From assembly GCF_003628555.1 (NCBI RefSeq), contig NZ_CP021731.1:1550001-1614000 (forward strand): 64,000 nt of DNA. Reading direction: 5' to 3'. Positions 9,354 to 16,833 of the stretch are shown here, piece by piece. Every line of letters starts with the position of its first letter. Position 1 is the first letter of the stretch. Both the position numbers and the translations under genes were made by a program. The stretch comes from Azoarcus sp. DN11. Lineage in GTDB: Bacteria; Pseudomonadota; Gammaproteobacteria; Burkholderiales; Rhodocyclaceae. The notes under the pieces were generated by a model. It had not been told where the DNA came from, did no database searches, and saw only the letters and a list, made by a program, of their open reading frames with translations.

Positions 9354-10514
9354 CTACGCGAGTGCGGCAGGGGCCTGCGTCGTGAGCGCCTGTTTGCGGG
9401 CGGTGGCGGCGCCGAGCAGGGTGAAGCCGAGCAGGGTGCCGTCGGGCGCGAGAAACTGCGCTTCGACACCGGCTTCGCCGTTCGCGGCGGGGACGATGTG
9501 CCAGTTGCCCTCGGCGTTCGCCGCCGGGGGGCAGACGACGGTCGGGCAAGCGGGCGTCTTCACGACGACGGGCATCGCGGGGTAGACGATCGACGTCGGC
9601 TTGCCGGCGAGTGTCGCCGCCAGCGCGCGGGCCTGGTGCATGATCGGCATCACGAAGGGCAGCACCAGGCCTTCGACTTCGGCGCAGTCGCCGAGCGCGC
9701 GGATGTGCGCGTCGGAGGTGGCGAGCAGGCGGTCGACGCGGATGCCGCGATTCACCACCAGTCCGGCAGTGCCGGCGAGCGTGGTGCGCGGGCGCAGGCC
9801 GACTGCGGAGAGCACGAGGTCGGCCTCGAGGACGCTGCCGTCGTCGAGCGTGACGCGATAGACGCTTCCGTTGCGCGCGACGGTGGTCGCAGAGGTGTTC
9901 ATGCGGAAAGTGACCCCGGCCGCTTCCAGTTGCTGCCGGAACCACGTCGCGGCCGCTTCGGGGAGCAGGCGGCCGAGCGGCCAGGCCGCGATGTCGATCA
10001 CGACCGGCGAGATGCCGCGGGCGAGCATGTCGTTGGCGAATTCGCAGCCGATGAGGCCGGCGCCGAGTACGACGACGCGCTTCGCGCCGTCGAGCCGCGC
10101 GGCAAAGCGGGCGAAATCGTCGAGGTCGTTCACCGACAGGATGTCCGCGGCACCGTCGCCGGCGACGGGAAGGCGGATCGGATCGGCGCCGATCGCGAGG
10201 ACGAGATCGCGGTAGGCGATGCGCTCGCCGCTGGTCAGCGCGACGACGCGGTTCGCGCGATCGATGGACGCGATCTCGACCCGCGGGCGGATCGTCGCGA
10301 GCACTTCGCCGGCCATCTTGTCGGCCGATTTCATGACCAGGCTCTCGGCGGTCTTGTTGGCGGACAGCGCGTTCGAGAGCATCGGCTTGGAGTAGAAACC
10401 CGCCGCGTCGCGGCTCAGGATCATCAGCGGCGTGTCGCGGTCGAGCTTGCGGAATTCACGCGCGAGGTTGTATCCGGCGAGGCCGCTGCCGGCGATGACG
10501 ATGGGCTGGGGCAT
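9354..10514 (-). CDS. Rubredoxin-NAD(P)+ reductase (FAD-dependent oxidoreductase)
   Basis: This is a 386-residue two-dinucleotide-binding flavoprotein of the pyridine nucleotide-disulfide oxidoreductase fold. FAD binds at IVIAGSGLAGYNLAREF and NAD(P)H at VVVLGAGLIGCEFAND. The third FAD motif is IRALGDCAEVEG. The RubA/AlkT-type architecture and the rubredoxin gene just upstream (150 bases) indicate electron transfer from NAD(P)H to rubredoxin. The ATG at 10514 is chosen (GGAG about ten bases upstream); other in-frame starts would add 5-25 residues. It probably serves rubrerythrin, two genes upstream. Confidence 0.85.
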   Translation of the reverse strand: MPQPIVIAGSGLAGYNLAREFRKLDRDTPLMILSRDAAGFYSKPMLSNALSANKTAESLVMKSADKMAGEVLATIRPRVEIASIDRANRVVALTSGERIAYRDLVLAIGADPIRLPVAGDGAADILSVNDLDDFARFAARLDGAKRVVVLGAGLIGCEFANDMLARGISPVVIDIAAWPLGRLLPEAAATWFRQQLEAAGVTFRMNTSATTVARNGSVYRVTLDDGSVLEADLVLSAVGLRPRTTLAGTAGLVVNRGIRVDRLLATSDAHIRALGDCAEVEGLVLPFVMPIMHQARALAATLAGKPTSIVYPAMPVVVKTPACPTVVCPPAANAEGNWHIVPAANGEAGVEAQFLAPDGTLLGFTLLGAATARKQALTTQAPAALA

Positions 10515-10633
10515 GGGTGCGATCTCCATTCTGGTCGTTGTTCGGGAGCGCGAGCGGTGGAAGGGGCCTGCCTCCGCCCCGTACGACATTGGGGTCGGGG
10601 GTGATCTGGGGCGGGGCAGGCGTCAGGCGGAAA

Positions 10634-10659
10634 CCGGAGACTGCCACCGCAGTCTCCGG
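10634..10659 (-). terminator. Perfect 11-bp hairpin after rubredoxin
   Basis: CCGGAGACTGC at 10634-10644 pairs exactly with 10649-10659 across a CACC loop, just below the rubredoxin stop codon. On the minus strand only a short T stretch follows, so it may be a partial terminator or an RNA-stabilising stem. It could set a higher rubredoxin than reductase level. Confidence 0.6.
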
Positions 10660-10664
10660 CCAGG

Positions 10665-10829
10665 TCAGACGGCGACCATCTCGAAGTCGGCCTTGGCGAC
10701 GCCGCAGTCGGGACAGGCCCAGTCGTCGGGGATGTCTTCCCAACGCGTGCCGGGGGGGATGCCTTCGTCGGGGAGGCCGGCCGCTTCGTCGTAGATGAAG
10801 CCGCAAACGATGCATTGATAGGTCTTCAT
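10665..10829 (-). CDS. Rubredoxin
   Basis: This is a small 54-residue electron carrier with one Fe(SCys)4 centre, too short for most ORF cut-offs. The two cysteine pairs are QCIVCGF (residues 6 and 9) and ACPDCGV (residues 39 and 42). The family segments [21 protein letters not shown] and a C-terminal acidic stretch are all present, and the length is typical. It sits between rubrerythrin upstream and a rubredoxin reductase downstream, on the same strand. That is a complete NAD(P)H to rubredoxin to rubrerythrin peroxide-reduction chain. Confidence 0.95.
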   Translation of the reverse strand: MKTYQCIVCGFIYDEAAGLPDEGIPPGTRWEDIPDDWACPDCGVAKADFEMVAV

Positions 10830-10881
10830 GATTTCTGGTTCCGTTCTCTATGGGTTGTCGGGGTCTAGCGGGCGGCGCGGT

Positions 10882-11367
10882 TCAGGCGGAGATCCGGTCC
10901 AGGACTTGCTGGTAGTGGTTGGCGTGACGCTCCTCAACCTTGGCCAGCGCGGCAAAGCGCTTGGCGGCCTTCTCCAGCACGGCCTTGAATTGTTCCGCGT
11001 GTTCCTGCGATTCCGCGATCTGTTCGTCGATCTCCTGGACGGCTGCCTCGTTCCCTTCGGCAACGGCTGCGTGGCGGAAGTTCGGGTACATCTCGGTGTA
11101 TTCGTAGGTCTCGCCTTCGATCGCGAACTGCAGGGCGCGGGCCGGGCTCATCTTGTCCTTCGGGAAGAGCAGGTCGAGGTGGCCGAACGCGTGCATGACT
11201 TCCTGCTCGGCGGTCGCCTCGAAGGCCTTGGCGGTTTCCTCGTCGCCCATCTCGCGACACAGCTTGGCGAAGTAGCGGTACTTGATGTGAGCCATCGATT
11301 CGCCGGCGAAGGCCGATTCGAGGTTCTGGATCGTGACCGACTCGGGATTGTGGAAGGGGCTGGCCAT
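10882..11367 (-). CDS. Rubrerythrin-like diiron protein
   Basis: This is a 161-residue ferritin-like four-helix protein expected to reduce hydrogen peroxide using electrons from rubredoxin. The diiron ligand pattern is visible: E-S-M-A-H-I-K-Y in helix 1, EATAEQEVMHAFGHLD (E..E..H) in helix 2, and E-S-Q-E-H-A-E-Q-F (E-x-x-H) near the C-terminus. There is no C-terminal rubredoxin domain, so the separate rubredoxin downstream probably replaces it. The ATG at 11367 has a strong AGGAGA site; the longer upstream frame is spurious. The start region is divergent from the cytochrome c gene. Confidence 0.9.
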   Translation of the reverse strand: MASPFHNPESVTIQNLESAFAGESMAHIKYRYFAKLCREMGDEETAKAFEATAEQEVMHAFGHLDLLFPKDKMSPARALQFAIEGETYEYTEMYPNFRHAAVAEGNEAAVQEIDEQIAESQEHAEQFKAVLEKAAKRFAALAKVEERHANHYQQVLDRISA

Positions 11368-11646
11368 GTTTTCTCTCCTTGCGTTGTTGATGTTGCGTTG
11401 AGTGAATGCTACGCACCGACGGGCAATAATAAAAATTGAGCGTACGAATATTAATGATAGTGAGTAGCTATTCAAACGAGCTGGCCGCCTGCAACATTGC
11501 CCTCAACCTTGGCGAAAGTGTTACTGTTTATATTTGCACAAATGTTAATCGCGGGGAATCGTGTCAAATGCATTGCATGCGGCGCGAAGTGCATTGCCTG
11601 ATTCTGGGCCCCGCGGGATTTCGAGTTGATGACCAGGAGAATGAAA

Positions 11647-12105
11647 ATGAAGAAGATTTCCGTAATGGGTGCGGTGGCGGTGGCCGTCCTGCTGTCGGCC
11701 TGTGGCAAGAGTGAGCAGACCGCGCCCGCTGCACCCGCAGCGGCGCCCGCGCCTGCGGCCGCTCCGGCGCCCGCCAGTCCGGCAGCTTCCGGGGCGCAGG
11801 CTCCCGCGGCAGAGTCGCAGCCCGCGCCGGCAAGCACGGCCGTGGCCGACGATGCGGTCGGCAGCAGCACCTTCAAGAAGGTGTGCTCGCTTTGCCATGC
11901 AGCCGGCGTGGGCGGGGCACCGAAGCCCGGCGACAAGGCGGACTGGGGCCCCCGCATCGGGCAGGGCAAGGACGTGCTCTACAAGCACGCGATGGAAGGC
12001 TTCACCGGTCAGAAGGGCATGATGCCCCCGCGCGGCGGCAATCCGGCGTTGAAGGACGAAGAGGTGAAGGCCGCCGTCGACTTCATGGTTTCGAAGTCCG
12101 AGTAA
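11647..12105 (+). CDS. c5-type cytochrome lipoprotein
   Basis: This is a 152-residue secreted monoheme cytochrome. The N-terminus MKKISVMGAVAVAVLLSACG has a lipobox (L-S-A-C), so it should be lipid-anchored in the periplasm. A 50-residue Ala/Pro-rich linker follows, then a class I cytochrome domain with the heme motif CSLCH and a distal Met in GMMPPRGG. The start at 11647 is preferred to the ATG at 11641 because GGAG is then at proper spacing. It faces the 3' end of the nos operon and could carry electrons to NosZ; this role is inferred from position only. Confidence 0.88.
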   Translation: MKKISVMGAVAVAVLLSACGKSEQTAPAAPAAAPAPAAAPAPASPAASGAQAPAAESQPAPASTAVADDAVGSSTFKKVCSLCHAAGVGGAPKPGDKADWGPRIGQGKDVLYKHAMEGFTGQKGMMPPRGGNPALKDEEVKAAVDFMVSKSE

Positions 12106-12122
12106 GCTTGCCAAGTTGAACA

Positions 12123-12144
12123 AAGAGGGGCGCGCGCCCCTCTT
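12123..12144. terminator. Bidirectional palindromic terminator
   Basis: A perfect 22-base palindrome, built on AAGAGGGGCGC and its complement, lies between the convergent cytochrome gene and the end of the nos operon. On the minus strand it is followed by TTGTTC, moderately U-rich. Confidence 0.65.
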
Positions 12145-12166
12145 GCCGCCGGTCAGCGGAAAGGAT

Positions 12167-12523
12167 CTAACGCAGATCCAGTGCCGGATCGGTGATCAGC
12201 GCCTCGATGACGCGCGAGACGTTGTCGGCCGGCGTGTCGTCCGGGCGGGTGAGCGGATCGGGGCGCAGCCTGCCGTCGGCGTCGTGCAGATGGTTCGGAA
12301 AGGTCGCCAGTTCGCGGTGCAGCGGTGCGGTGTCGATGCCGAGTTCGGCGTCCCCGCAGCTCCAGCGCAGCGAGTATGCGTCGGCGGCCGCATAGCGCAC
12401 GATGAGCGTGACGCCGTTTTCGAGGTATACGACGAGGGCATCCTGCTTGTGCTCGACCGGTCGCGACAGGCGCGCTCCGAACGTACGGTCGATGTGCTCG
12501 GCGAGTTCGATGTGAAGGCTCAT
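12167..12523 (-). CDS. TumE-like (DUF6516-like) protein, putative toxin partner
   Basis: This is a 118-residue soluble protein without a signal peptide. The first half (LVVYLENGVTLIVRYAAADA, then YSLRWSCGD) looks like a small beta sheet. The second half carries TAPLHRELATFPNHLHDADG, a T-A-P-x-H-x-E-x-x-T-F-P-x-H-x-H pattern. It resembles the N-A-P-H-H-P-E-x-x-T-F-P-H-H-K-H signature that I recall for TumE/DUF6516 toxin-like proteins. Its ATG overlaps the preceding stop as ATGA, so the pair is co-translated. It is the last gene on the strand of the nos operon. The family call is by motif memory only. Confidence 0.6.
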   Translation of the reverse strand: MSLHIELAEHIDRTFGARLSRPVEHKQDALVVYLENGVTLIVRYAAADAYSLRWSCGDAELGIDTAPLHRELATFPNHLHDADGRLRPDPLTRPDDTPADNVSRVIEALITDPALDLR

Positions 12524-12792
12524 GTCCGCCTGACCTCGTTGAGGCATTCGGCCATCATTGCGCGCACGGTTTCGCGCGTATCGGCCAGGATGCGTGCGCT
12601 CAGATAGTGCTCGTAGGACGGGTGCTCCGCGACCGTGCCGGTATAGATCCGCTCCAGCAGCTCGATTTCGTCGGACGCACCGGTCGCCCGGAGGATCGCG
12701 TCGCGGCTTTCGCGCAGTTCGAAGACCAGGCGCGACAGTTGCTCGAGCTGTTGTGCGTCGGTCGGTTCCAGGTTCTCGTAGAAGTTGGCCAT
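12520..12792 (-). CDS. Small helical protein paired with the TumE-like gene
   Basis: This is a 90-residue, almost wholly alpha-helical protein without cysteines or membrane segments. Its core GASDEIELLERIYTGTVAEH, followed by PSYEHYLSA, resembles small partner proteins encoded upstream of TumE/DUF6516 genes in other prokaryotes, as far as I can recall. It starts 9 bases after nosL and overlaps the next gene by 4 bases (ATGA), so it is almost certainly transcribed with nosDFYL. It may be an antitoxin or a specific chaperone; nothing in the sequence proves either. Confidence 0.7.
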   Translation of the reverse strand: MANFYENLEPTDAQQLEQLSRLVFELRESRDAILRATGASDEIELLERIYTGTVAEHPSYEHYLSARILADTRETVRAMMAECLNEVRRT

Positions 12793-12801
12793 GATCGTCG
12801 C

Positions 12802-13344
12802 TCACATCTTGCTGTCGTGAAGAACTCCGCCGTCGAGTACCGCCATATCGGGGGTGACCGCGTCGAAGGCGAGAACCTTGCCGCCGTATGTCTCGGCAAA
12901 TGTCCGGGCGTCCGCCTGTTGCGCGAAGGAGGCGATCGTCGGCCCCATCGAGCCCGTGCGCGAGCTGCCGATGACGTACCAAGCCGTTTTCGCGTCGATC
13001 CACGAGTCGCGTGGCTGGTTCCAGTCGGCCTTGCCCATGTCCTGAACGAAGATGGCCTTCACCGGGCGAACCTGTTCCGGCTTCAGGTAGATGCTGAACA
13101 TCTCCACGGTGTCGCAGAAGAAATCCGGCTCGGGGCGGTCGCCGTAGAAAATCTGCGCCTTCGGGCCGGGGTAGTCGGCGAGCAGCATGCCGTCGAGGGA
13201 GCACGTGGTGCCGGGGTTGAGCTCGACGGCTGCGAGCTTCTTGCCGCCGTCGCTGCCTCCCTGGCTGCAGGCGGCGATGAGGCCGGCCGCGAGGGCGGCA
13301 AGCAGGGTCGTGCGGACGGGGATGCGTTGTCGATCGGGGGTCAC
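12802..13344 (-). CDS. nosL: Nitrous oxide reductase accessory lipoprotein NosL
   Basis: NosL is a periplasmic Cu(I)-binding lipoprotein that delivers copper for the NosZ CuZ centre. The 180-residue product starts with GTG, overlapping the nosY stop (GTGA). The signal peptide ends in LIAAC, a lipobox. The copper motif CSLDGMLLADY (C-x-x-D-G-M) and the second conserved C-D-T segment FFCDTVEMF are present, with a family-typical M-G-K-A-D-W-N stretch. It follows nosDFY as expected. Confidence 0.93.
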   Translation of the reverse strand: MTPDRQRIPVRTTLLAALAAGLIAACSQGGSDGGKKLAAVELNPGTTCSLDGMLLADYPGPKAQIFYGDRPEPDFFCDTVEMFSIYLKPEQVRPVKAIFVQDMGKADWNQPRDSWIDAKTAWYVIGSSRTGSMGPTIASFAQQADARTFAETYGGKVLAFDAVTPDMAVLDGGVLHDSKM

Positions 13345-14156
13345 TTGCGGAATCTCCAGGCGGCAACGCCGAGCGGCGTTGCGATCCAAGCAGTCATCAC
13401 GAGGCCGAGCAGCCAGGGCTCGGCAAGCGCGCGCGGGAACACGGTGGCGAGCCCGTACAGCGTGCGGACGTCGTCGAGGGAAAAGATGTTGAGGATGCGG
13501 AAGACATCGGCCGGGTTCAGCAACAGGAGGTAAGGGAATATCTCGCCGCCGTACTTGCCGCCGGTGACGACGAGTGCGCCAAGCAGCAGGAGGTCGAACA
13601 CCAGCACGAAAAGGAACCACAGCGCGATCGCGAAGCCGGAGGCGCGCGTGCGGTCGGCGGCGAACACCGACACCATCACGGCGAGGCTGAGGAACGCCAG
13701 TCCCAGCAGCACCGAGCTCAGCATGAAGCCGAAATAATGCATCAGCGCGGCGAGGTTGAGCTGCGCCGATAGCACGATCGCGACGAGGCCGAAGCCGGCG
13801 ATGGTTGAGAACGCGAGCGCGGCGGCGAGGCCGAGGTACTTGCCGAGCAGCAGCTCGAAGCGCGTGATCGGCATCGACAGCAGCAGGTCCAGCGAACCGC
13901 GTTCGCGTTCGCCGACGATGGCGTCGAAGCCGAGCACCAGCGCGATCAGGGGGACGAGATAGATCACCAGCGAGACGAGGCTGGCGATCGTGAATTCGAT
14001 CGAGCGGAAGCCGACCGTGCCCTGCTGCGCGCCGCCGAAGTAGGCAATCACGAGGGCGAAGACGGTGAATACAAGGGCGACCGCGAGTACCCAGCGATTG
14101 CGGATGCGGTCCCAGAATTCCTTGCCGGCGATGGCGGCGATCTGTCGCAGTTCCAT
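13341..14156 (-). CDS. nosY: ABC transporter permease NosY
   Basis: NosY is an ABC-2-type membrane protein of 271 residues with about six transmembrane segments. With the ATPase NosF and the periplasmic NosD it forms the NosDFY machine that helps assemble the copper-sulfide CuZ site of NosZ. The start MELRQIAAIAGKEFWDRIRN and the DAIVGERERGSLDLLLSMP motif, shared by ABC-2 permeases, are clear. It is 12 bases from nosF and overlaps nosL. Confidence 0.94.
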   Translation of the reverse strand: MELRQIAAIAGKEFWDRIRNRWVLAVALVFTVFALVIAYFGGAQQGTVGFRSIEFTIASLVSLVIYLVPLIALVLGFDAIVGERERGSLDLLLSMPITRFELLLGKYLGLAAALAFSTIAGFGLVAIVLSAQLNLAALMHYFGFMLSSVLLGLAFLSLAVMVSVFAADRTRASGFAIALWFLFVLVFDLLLLGALVVTGGKYGGEIFPYLLLLNPADVFRILNIFSLDDVRTLYGLATVFPRALAEPWLLGLVMTAWIATPLGVAAWRFRK

Positions 14157-14168
14157 GGGCGCGCCTCC

Positions 14169-15110
14169 TTAATCGGCGAAGCCGAAGAACACGTCTTCGA
14201 GCGAAGGCTCGTGCACGTGCAGGTCGAGTACCTTGCTGCCGAGCGAGGTGAGGGCGTTCATCACCACCATCTTCGACTCGCGCCGACACTCGACGGCGAC
14301 GTGGTCGTCGCGGGCTTCGATGGCGATCACCGGCAGGTCGCCGAGCACCTGGCGCACGTATTCGAAGTCCTCATGCGCGAGGTGGACGCGGAACCACAGC
14401 GGCAGGTCCATCTGTTCGCGCAGGTCTTGCACCGTGCCCACGGCCTGTACCTTGCCGGCAGCCATGATTGCGAGGCGATCGACACGTTCCTGGATCTCGG
14501 CGAGGATGTGCGAGGTGAGGATCATCGTCACGCCCTCGGCCTTGAGGCCGCGCAGGATCGCGTAGAACTCCCGGATGGCTTCCGGATCGAGGCCGGTGGT
14601 GGGTTCGTCGAGGAACAGGATGCGCGGGCGGCCGAGGAGCGCCTGCGCAAAGCCGAGGCGCTGGCGCATGCCTTTCGAATATTCGCGCACGCGTCGGCGC
14701 GCGGCCTGGGCGAGGCCGACGCGTTCGAGCGCGGGGCCGCATTCGCTCGCGGCAACCCCCTTCAGGCGTGCGAAGAACTCGAGCGTTTCGACGCCGGTGA
14801 GGTTGTCGTAGAGGACGACGTTCTCGGGCAGGTAGCCGATCTTGCGCCGCACGGCGCGGAAGCCGCTGCCGGTGACGGGCGAACCGTCGATACGGATGTC
14901 GCCGGCAGTGGCCGGAATCAGGCCGAGCATCATCTTGAACAGGGTGCTCTTGCCGGCGCCGTTGTGTCCGATCAGGCCGAACAACTCGCCGGGCGCGACC
15001 GCCAGGTCGACGCCGTCGACCGCGCGCACCGCGCCGTAATGCTTGGTTGCGCTGCGCACCGCGATCACCGGAGCGGCGCCTTCAGCGGGAGCCGGGGAAG
15101 TATCTGCCAA
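14169..15110 (-). CDS. nosF: ABC transporter ATPase NosF
   Basis: This is the 313-residue ATP-binding subunit of the NosDFY maturation complex. Walker A is GHNGAGKST, the ABC signature is YSKGMRQRLGFAQALL, Walker B is ILFLDEPTTGLDPE and the switch His is in MILTSHIL. Translation appears to begin at TTG (15110). That start would lie inside the original 3' end of nosD, overlapping it by 29 bases, which fits translational coupling. The amber codon in nosD at 15256-15258 now leaves 145 untranslated bases ahead of this start and may reduce nosF expression. Confidence 0.93.
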   Translation of the reverse strand: MADTSPAPAEGAAPVIAVRSATKHYGAVRAVDGVDLAVAPGELFGLIGHNGAGKSTLFKMMLGLIPATAGDIRIDGSPVTGSGFRAVRRKIGYLPENVVLYDNLTGVETLEFFARLKGVAASECGPALERVGLAQAARRRVREYSKGMRQRLGFAQALLGRPRILFLDEPTTGLDPEAIREFYAILRGLKAEGVTMILTSHILAEIQERVDRLAIMAAGKVQAVGTVQDLREQMDLPLWFRVHLAHEDFEYVRQVLGDLPVIAIEARDDHVAVECRRESKMVVMNALTSLGSKVLDLHVHEPSLEDVFFGFAD

Positions 15111-15255
15111 GCCAATCTCTCCAGTTTGCGTACTTGGGCCGCATGTGCGGCTTCGGGTCGACGACGCTGGGCGCGCGCAACAGCGGAAACTGCTGGCCGA
15201 CGAGGCGCAGCGTCTGCACCGCCGGGCTCGCCAGCAGCAGTTTCACCAGCGGGTG
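15082..15255 (-). other. Severed C-terminal coding remnant of nosD
   Basis: Directly after the TAG, in the same frame, lie 57 sense codons and a TGA at 15082-15084. The readable protein includes HPLVKLLLASPAVQTLRL, then QQFPLLRAPSVVDPKPHMRP and WRDWLGRYFPG. This has the character of the C-terminal tail of NosD, and its end overlaps the TTG start of nosF as in an intact nosD-nosF junction. No start codon with a ribosome site precedes it, so it is translated only by read-through. Confidence 0.85.
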
Positions 15256-16380
15256 CTACCAGGACAGGCGGTCGACGAGGTCGTTGGCTTCGTAGGGGAC
15301 GTCACCCAGGCCGTCGCCGTTGCGGTCCCAGCCAAGATAGTTGCTCCAGTGGTTGCCGTCCTTGACGCCCCACAACTCGTCCTTCGCGCCGACGTAGCGG
15401 ACCTGTTCGCGGTTGCTGATGAAGTCGTTGTCCTCGACCGCGTTGTTTTTCGACCCTGCCCAGAGGTGCACGCCCACGATGTTATCGACGACGAGGTTGC
15501 CGCGCAGCGTGTTGTACTCGGCGTCGTAGATGAAGAAGCCGCGGTTGTTGCCGGCGACGATGTTGTTTTCGACCACGGAGTCCTGGATCGTGCGCAGCAT
15601 GATGCCGTGGTCCGAGTTGGCCCAGGCGCGGTTGTTCCGCACCGTCTGCTCGCGCACTTCCATGAGCGCGAGGCCGCCGCGGTTCATGTATACGTCGTTG
15701 TCTTCCCACAGGTTGTAGTAGGAGTTCATGTAGTGCGTGCCGTAGCGGCTGTGGTGCAGGCGGTTGCCCCGGAACACGGCATGGTGCGAGACGTCGACGT
15801 AGATCGCGTCGCGCACGAAGCTGATGCGGTTGCCGATGATCTGTGCGCCGGTGGTGTTGTAGAGCTGGATGCCGTTGCCGCGGCTCGCGGAGCGATAGTC
15901 GCGTTTCCCGGTGATGACGTTGTTTTCGATGCGGACGTCCTTGACCCTTTCGATCCACAGGCCGAAGAGGTTGTAGGTCAGGTCGCAGTTGCGTACGACC
16001 GCGCGGTCCGCGCCGGAGGGGATGTAGACGCCGGCGTTCTGCGCTCCGAGATCGTCGCCCGAGTCGCGCACGATCAGGCCCTCGATGACGACGTCGGGGG
16101 AACTGATCCGGATCGTGTCGCCCTTCTGGCCGCCGCTGAGCGTGGGGCGGTTCACGCCGCGCAGCGTCAGCGGTTTGGTGATCAGCAGGTTTTCCGTGTA
16201 GGTGCCGCGCGCGACCTCGATCACGTCGCCCGCGGCGGCGCGCCCGATGGTGGCCTGGATCGATTCGCCCGGAACGACCGTCAGCGTCGCGGCCAGCGCC
16301 GGCAGGGCGCACGACAGCGCCAGCAGGGCCAGACAGGCGTGCCGCAGTGTGCGGGTGTGCACCGTCGCAATGGCGCGCAT
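15256..16380 (-). CDS. nosD: NosD, beta-helix copper-site maturation protein, cut short by an amber codon
   Basis: NosD is a periplasmic right-handed parallel beta-helix protein needed to insert copper into NosZ. The ATG at 16380 gives a signal peptide ending near ALPALAA, then repeated beta-helix coils rich in N-N-x-(I/V) (for example IENNVITG, VENNIVAGNNRGFFI). The frame ends at TAG (15256-15258) after DRLSW. The same frame stays open for 57 more codons, and these read like the normal NosD C-terminus. The product is therefore 374 residues instead of about 432. Function may be lost or retained. Confidence 0.85.
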   Translation of the reverse strand: MRAIATVHTRTLRHACLALLALSCALPALAATLTVVPGESIQATIGRAAAGDVIEVARGTYTENLLITKPLTLRGVNRPTLSGGQKGDTIRISSPDVVIEGLIVRDSGDDLGAQNAGVYIPSGADRAVVRNCDLTYNLFGLWIERVKDVRIENNVITGKRDYRSASRGNGIQLYNTTGAQIIGNRISFVRDAIYVDVSHHAVFRGNRLHHSRYGTHYMNSYYNLWEDNDVYMNRGGLALMEVREQTVRNNRAWANSDHGIMLRTIQDSVVENNIVAGNNRGFFIYDAEYNTLRGNLVVDNIVGVHLWAGSKNNAVEDNDFISNREQVRYVGAKDELWGVKDGNHWSNYLGWDRNGDGLGDVPYEANDLVDRLSW

Positions 16381-16381
16381 C

Positions 16382-16816
16382 TCACCCCAGGACAACGAGG
16401 AACCCGAGCGTCTTCAGCACGATGAACAAGGTCGCGCCGATCAGCAGGTTCTTGAAGCCGACGTAACACACCATGTCCATCGTGTTCGCCACGCGATAGC
16501 GGCGGCCCCACCACGGACCGTCCTTGACGTAGGGTTTGGAGCCGAGTCGCACGAAGACCTCGAACACGCTCCAGCCGAACCACCAGCCGATCACGGCGGC
16601 AGCCTGCAGGTGGCCGAGCAGCGCCAGCACCCACACGACGGTGGCGGCGAGGCCGAGCGCCATGCCGGCCCCCTGAAGGGCGCGCTGGCGCTGGAAACCG
16701 TGATGGCTCCACGGCCATAGATGATCCCACACTTCGGCCGCGATGAAGCGCGTGAGGCTCGTCGTTTCCGCGTAGGGTGGGTTCGCGGGGTCGGTCGGCA
16801 TCGTCGGGTTGACCAT
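16382..16816 (-). CDS. Conserved small membrane protein of the nos cluster
   Basis: This is a 144-residue integral membrane protein with three to four hydrophobic segments: MALGLAATVVWVLALLGHL, VIGWWFGWSVFEVFVRL, then MVCYVGFKNLLIGATLFIVL and a C-terminal VLKTLGFLVVLG. The loop GSKPYVKDGPWWGRRYRVA between them is basic. There is no signal peptide and no metal motif. It lies 17 bases after nosR, with its stop two bases from the nosD start, so it is in the nosR-nosD transcript. I do not recognise a named nos gene here; a role beside NosR in the membrane is inference. Confidence 0.8.
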   Translation of the reverse strand: MVNPTMPTDPANPPYAETTSLTRFIAAEVWDHLWPWSHHGFQRQRALQGAGMALGLAATVVWVLALLGHLQAAAVIGWWFGWSVFEVFVRLGSKPYVKDGPWWGRRYRVANTMDMVCYVGFKNLLIGATLFIVLKTLGFLVVLG

Positions 16817-16833
16817 GTCTCTTGCTCCGGAAA

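Noticed and set aside
11367..11646. Fur or PerR box between rubrerythrin and the cytochrome gene
   Set aside because: AT-rich GAATATTAATGATAGTGAG gives fewer than half matches to the Fur consensus; not supported.
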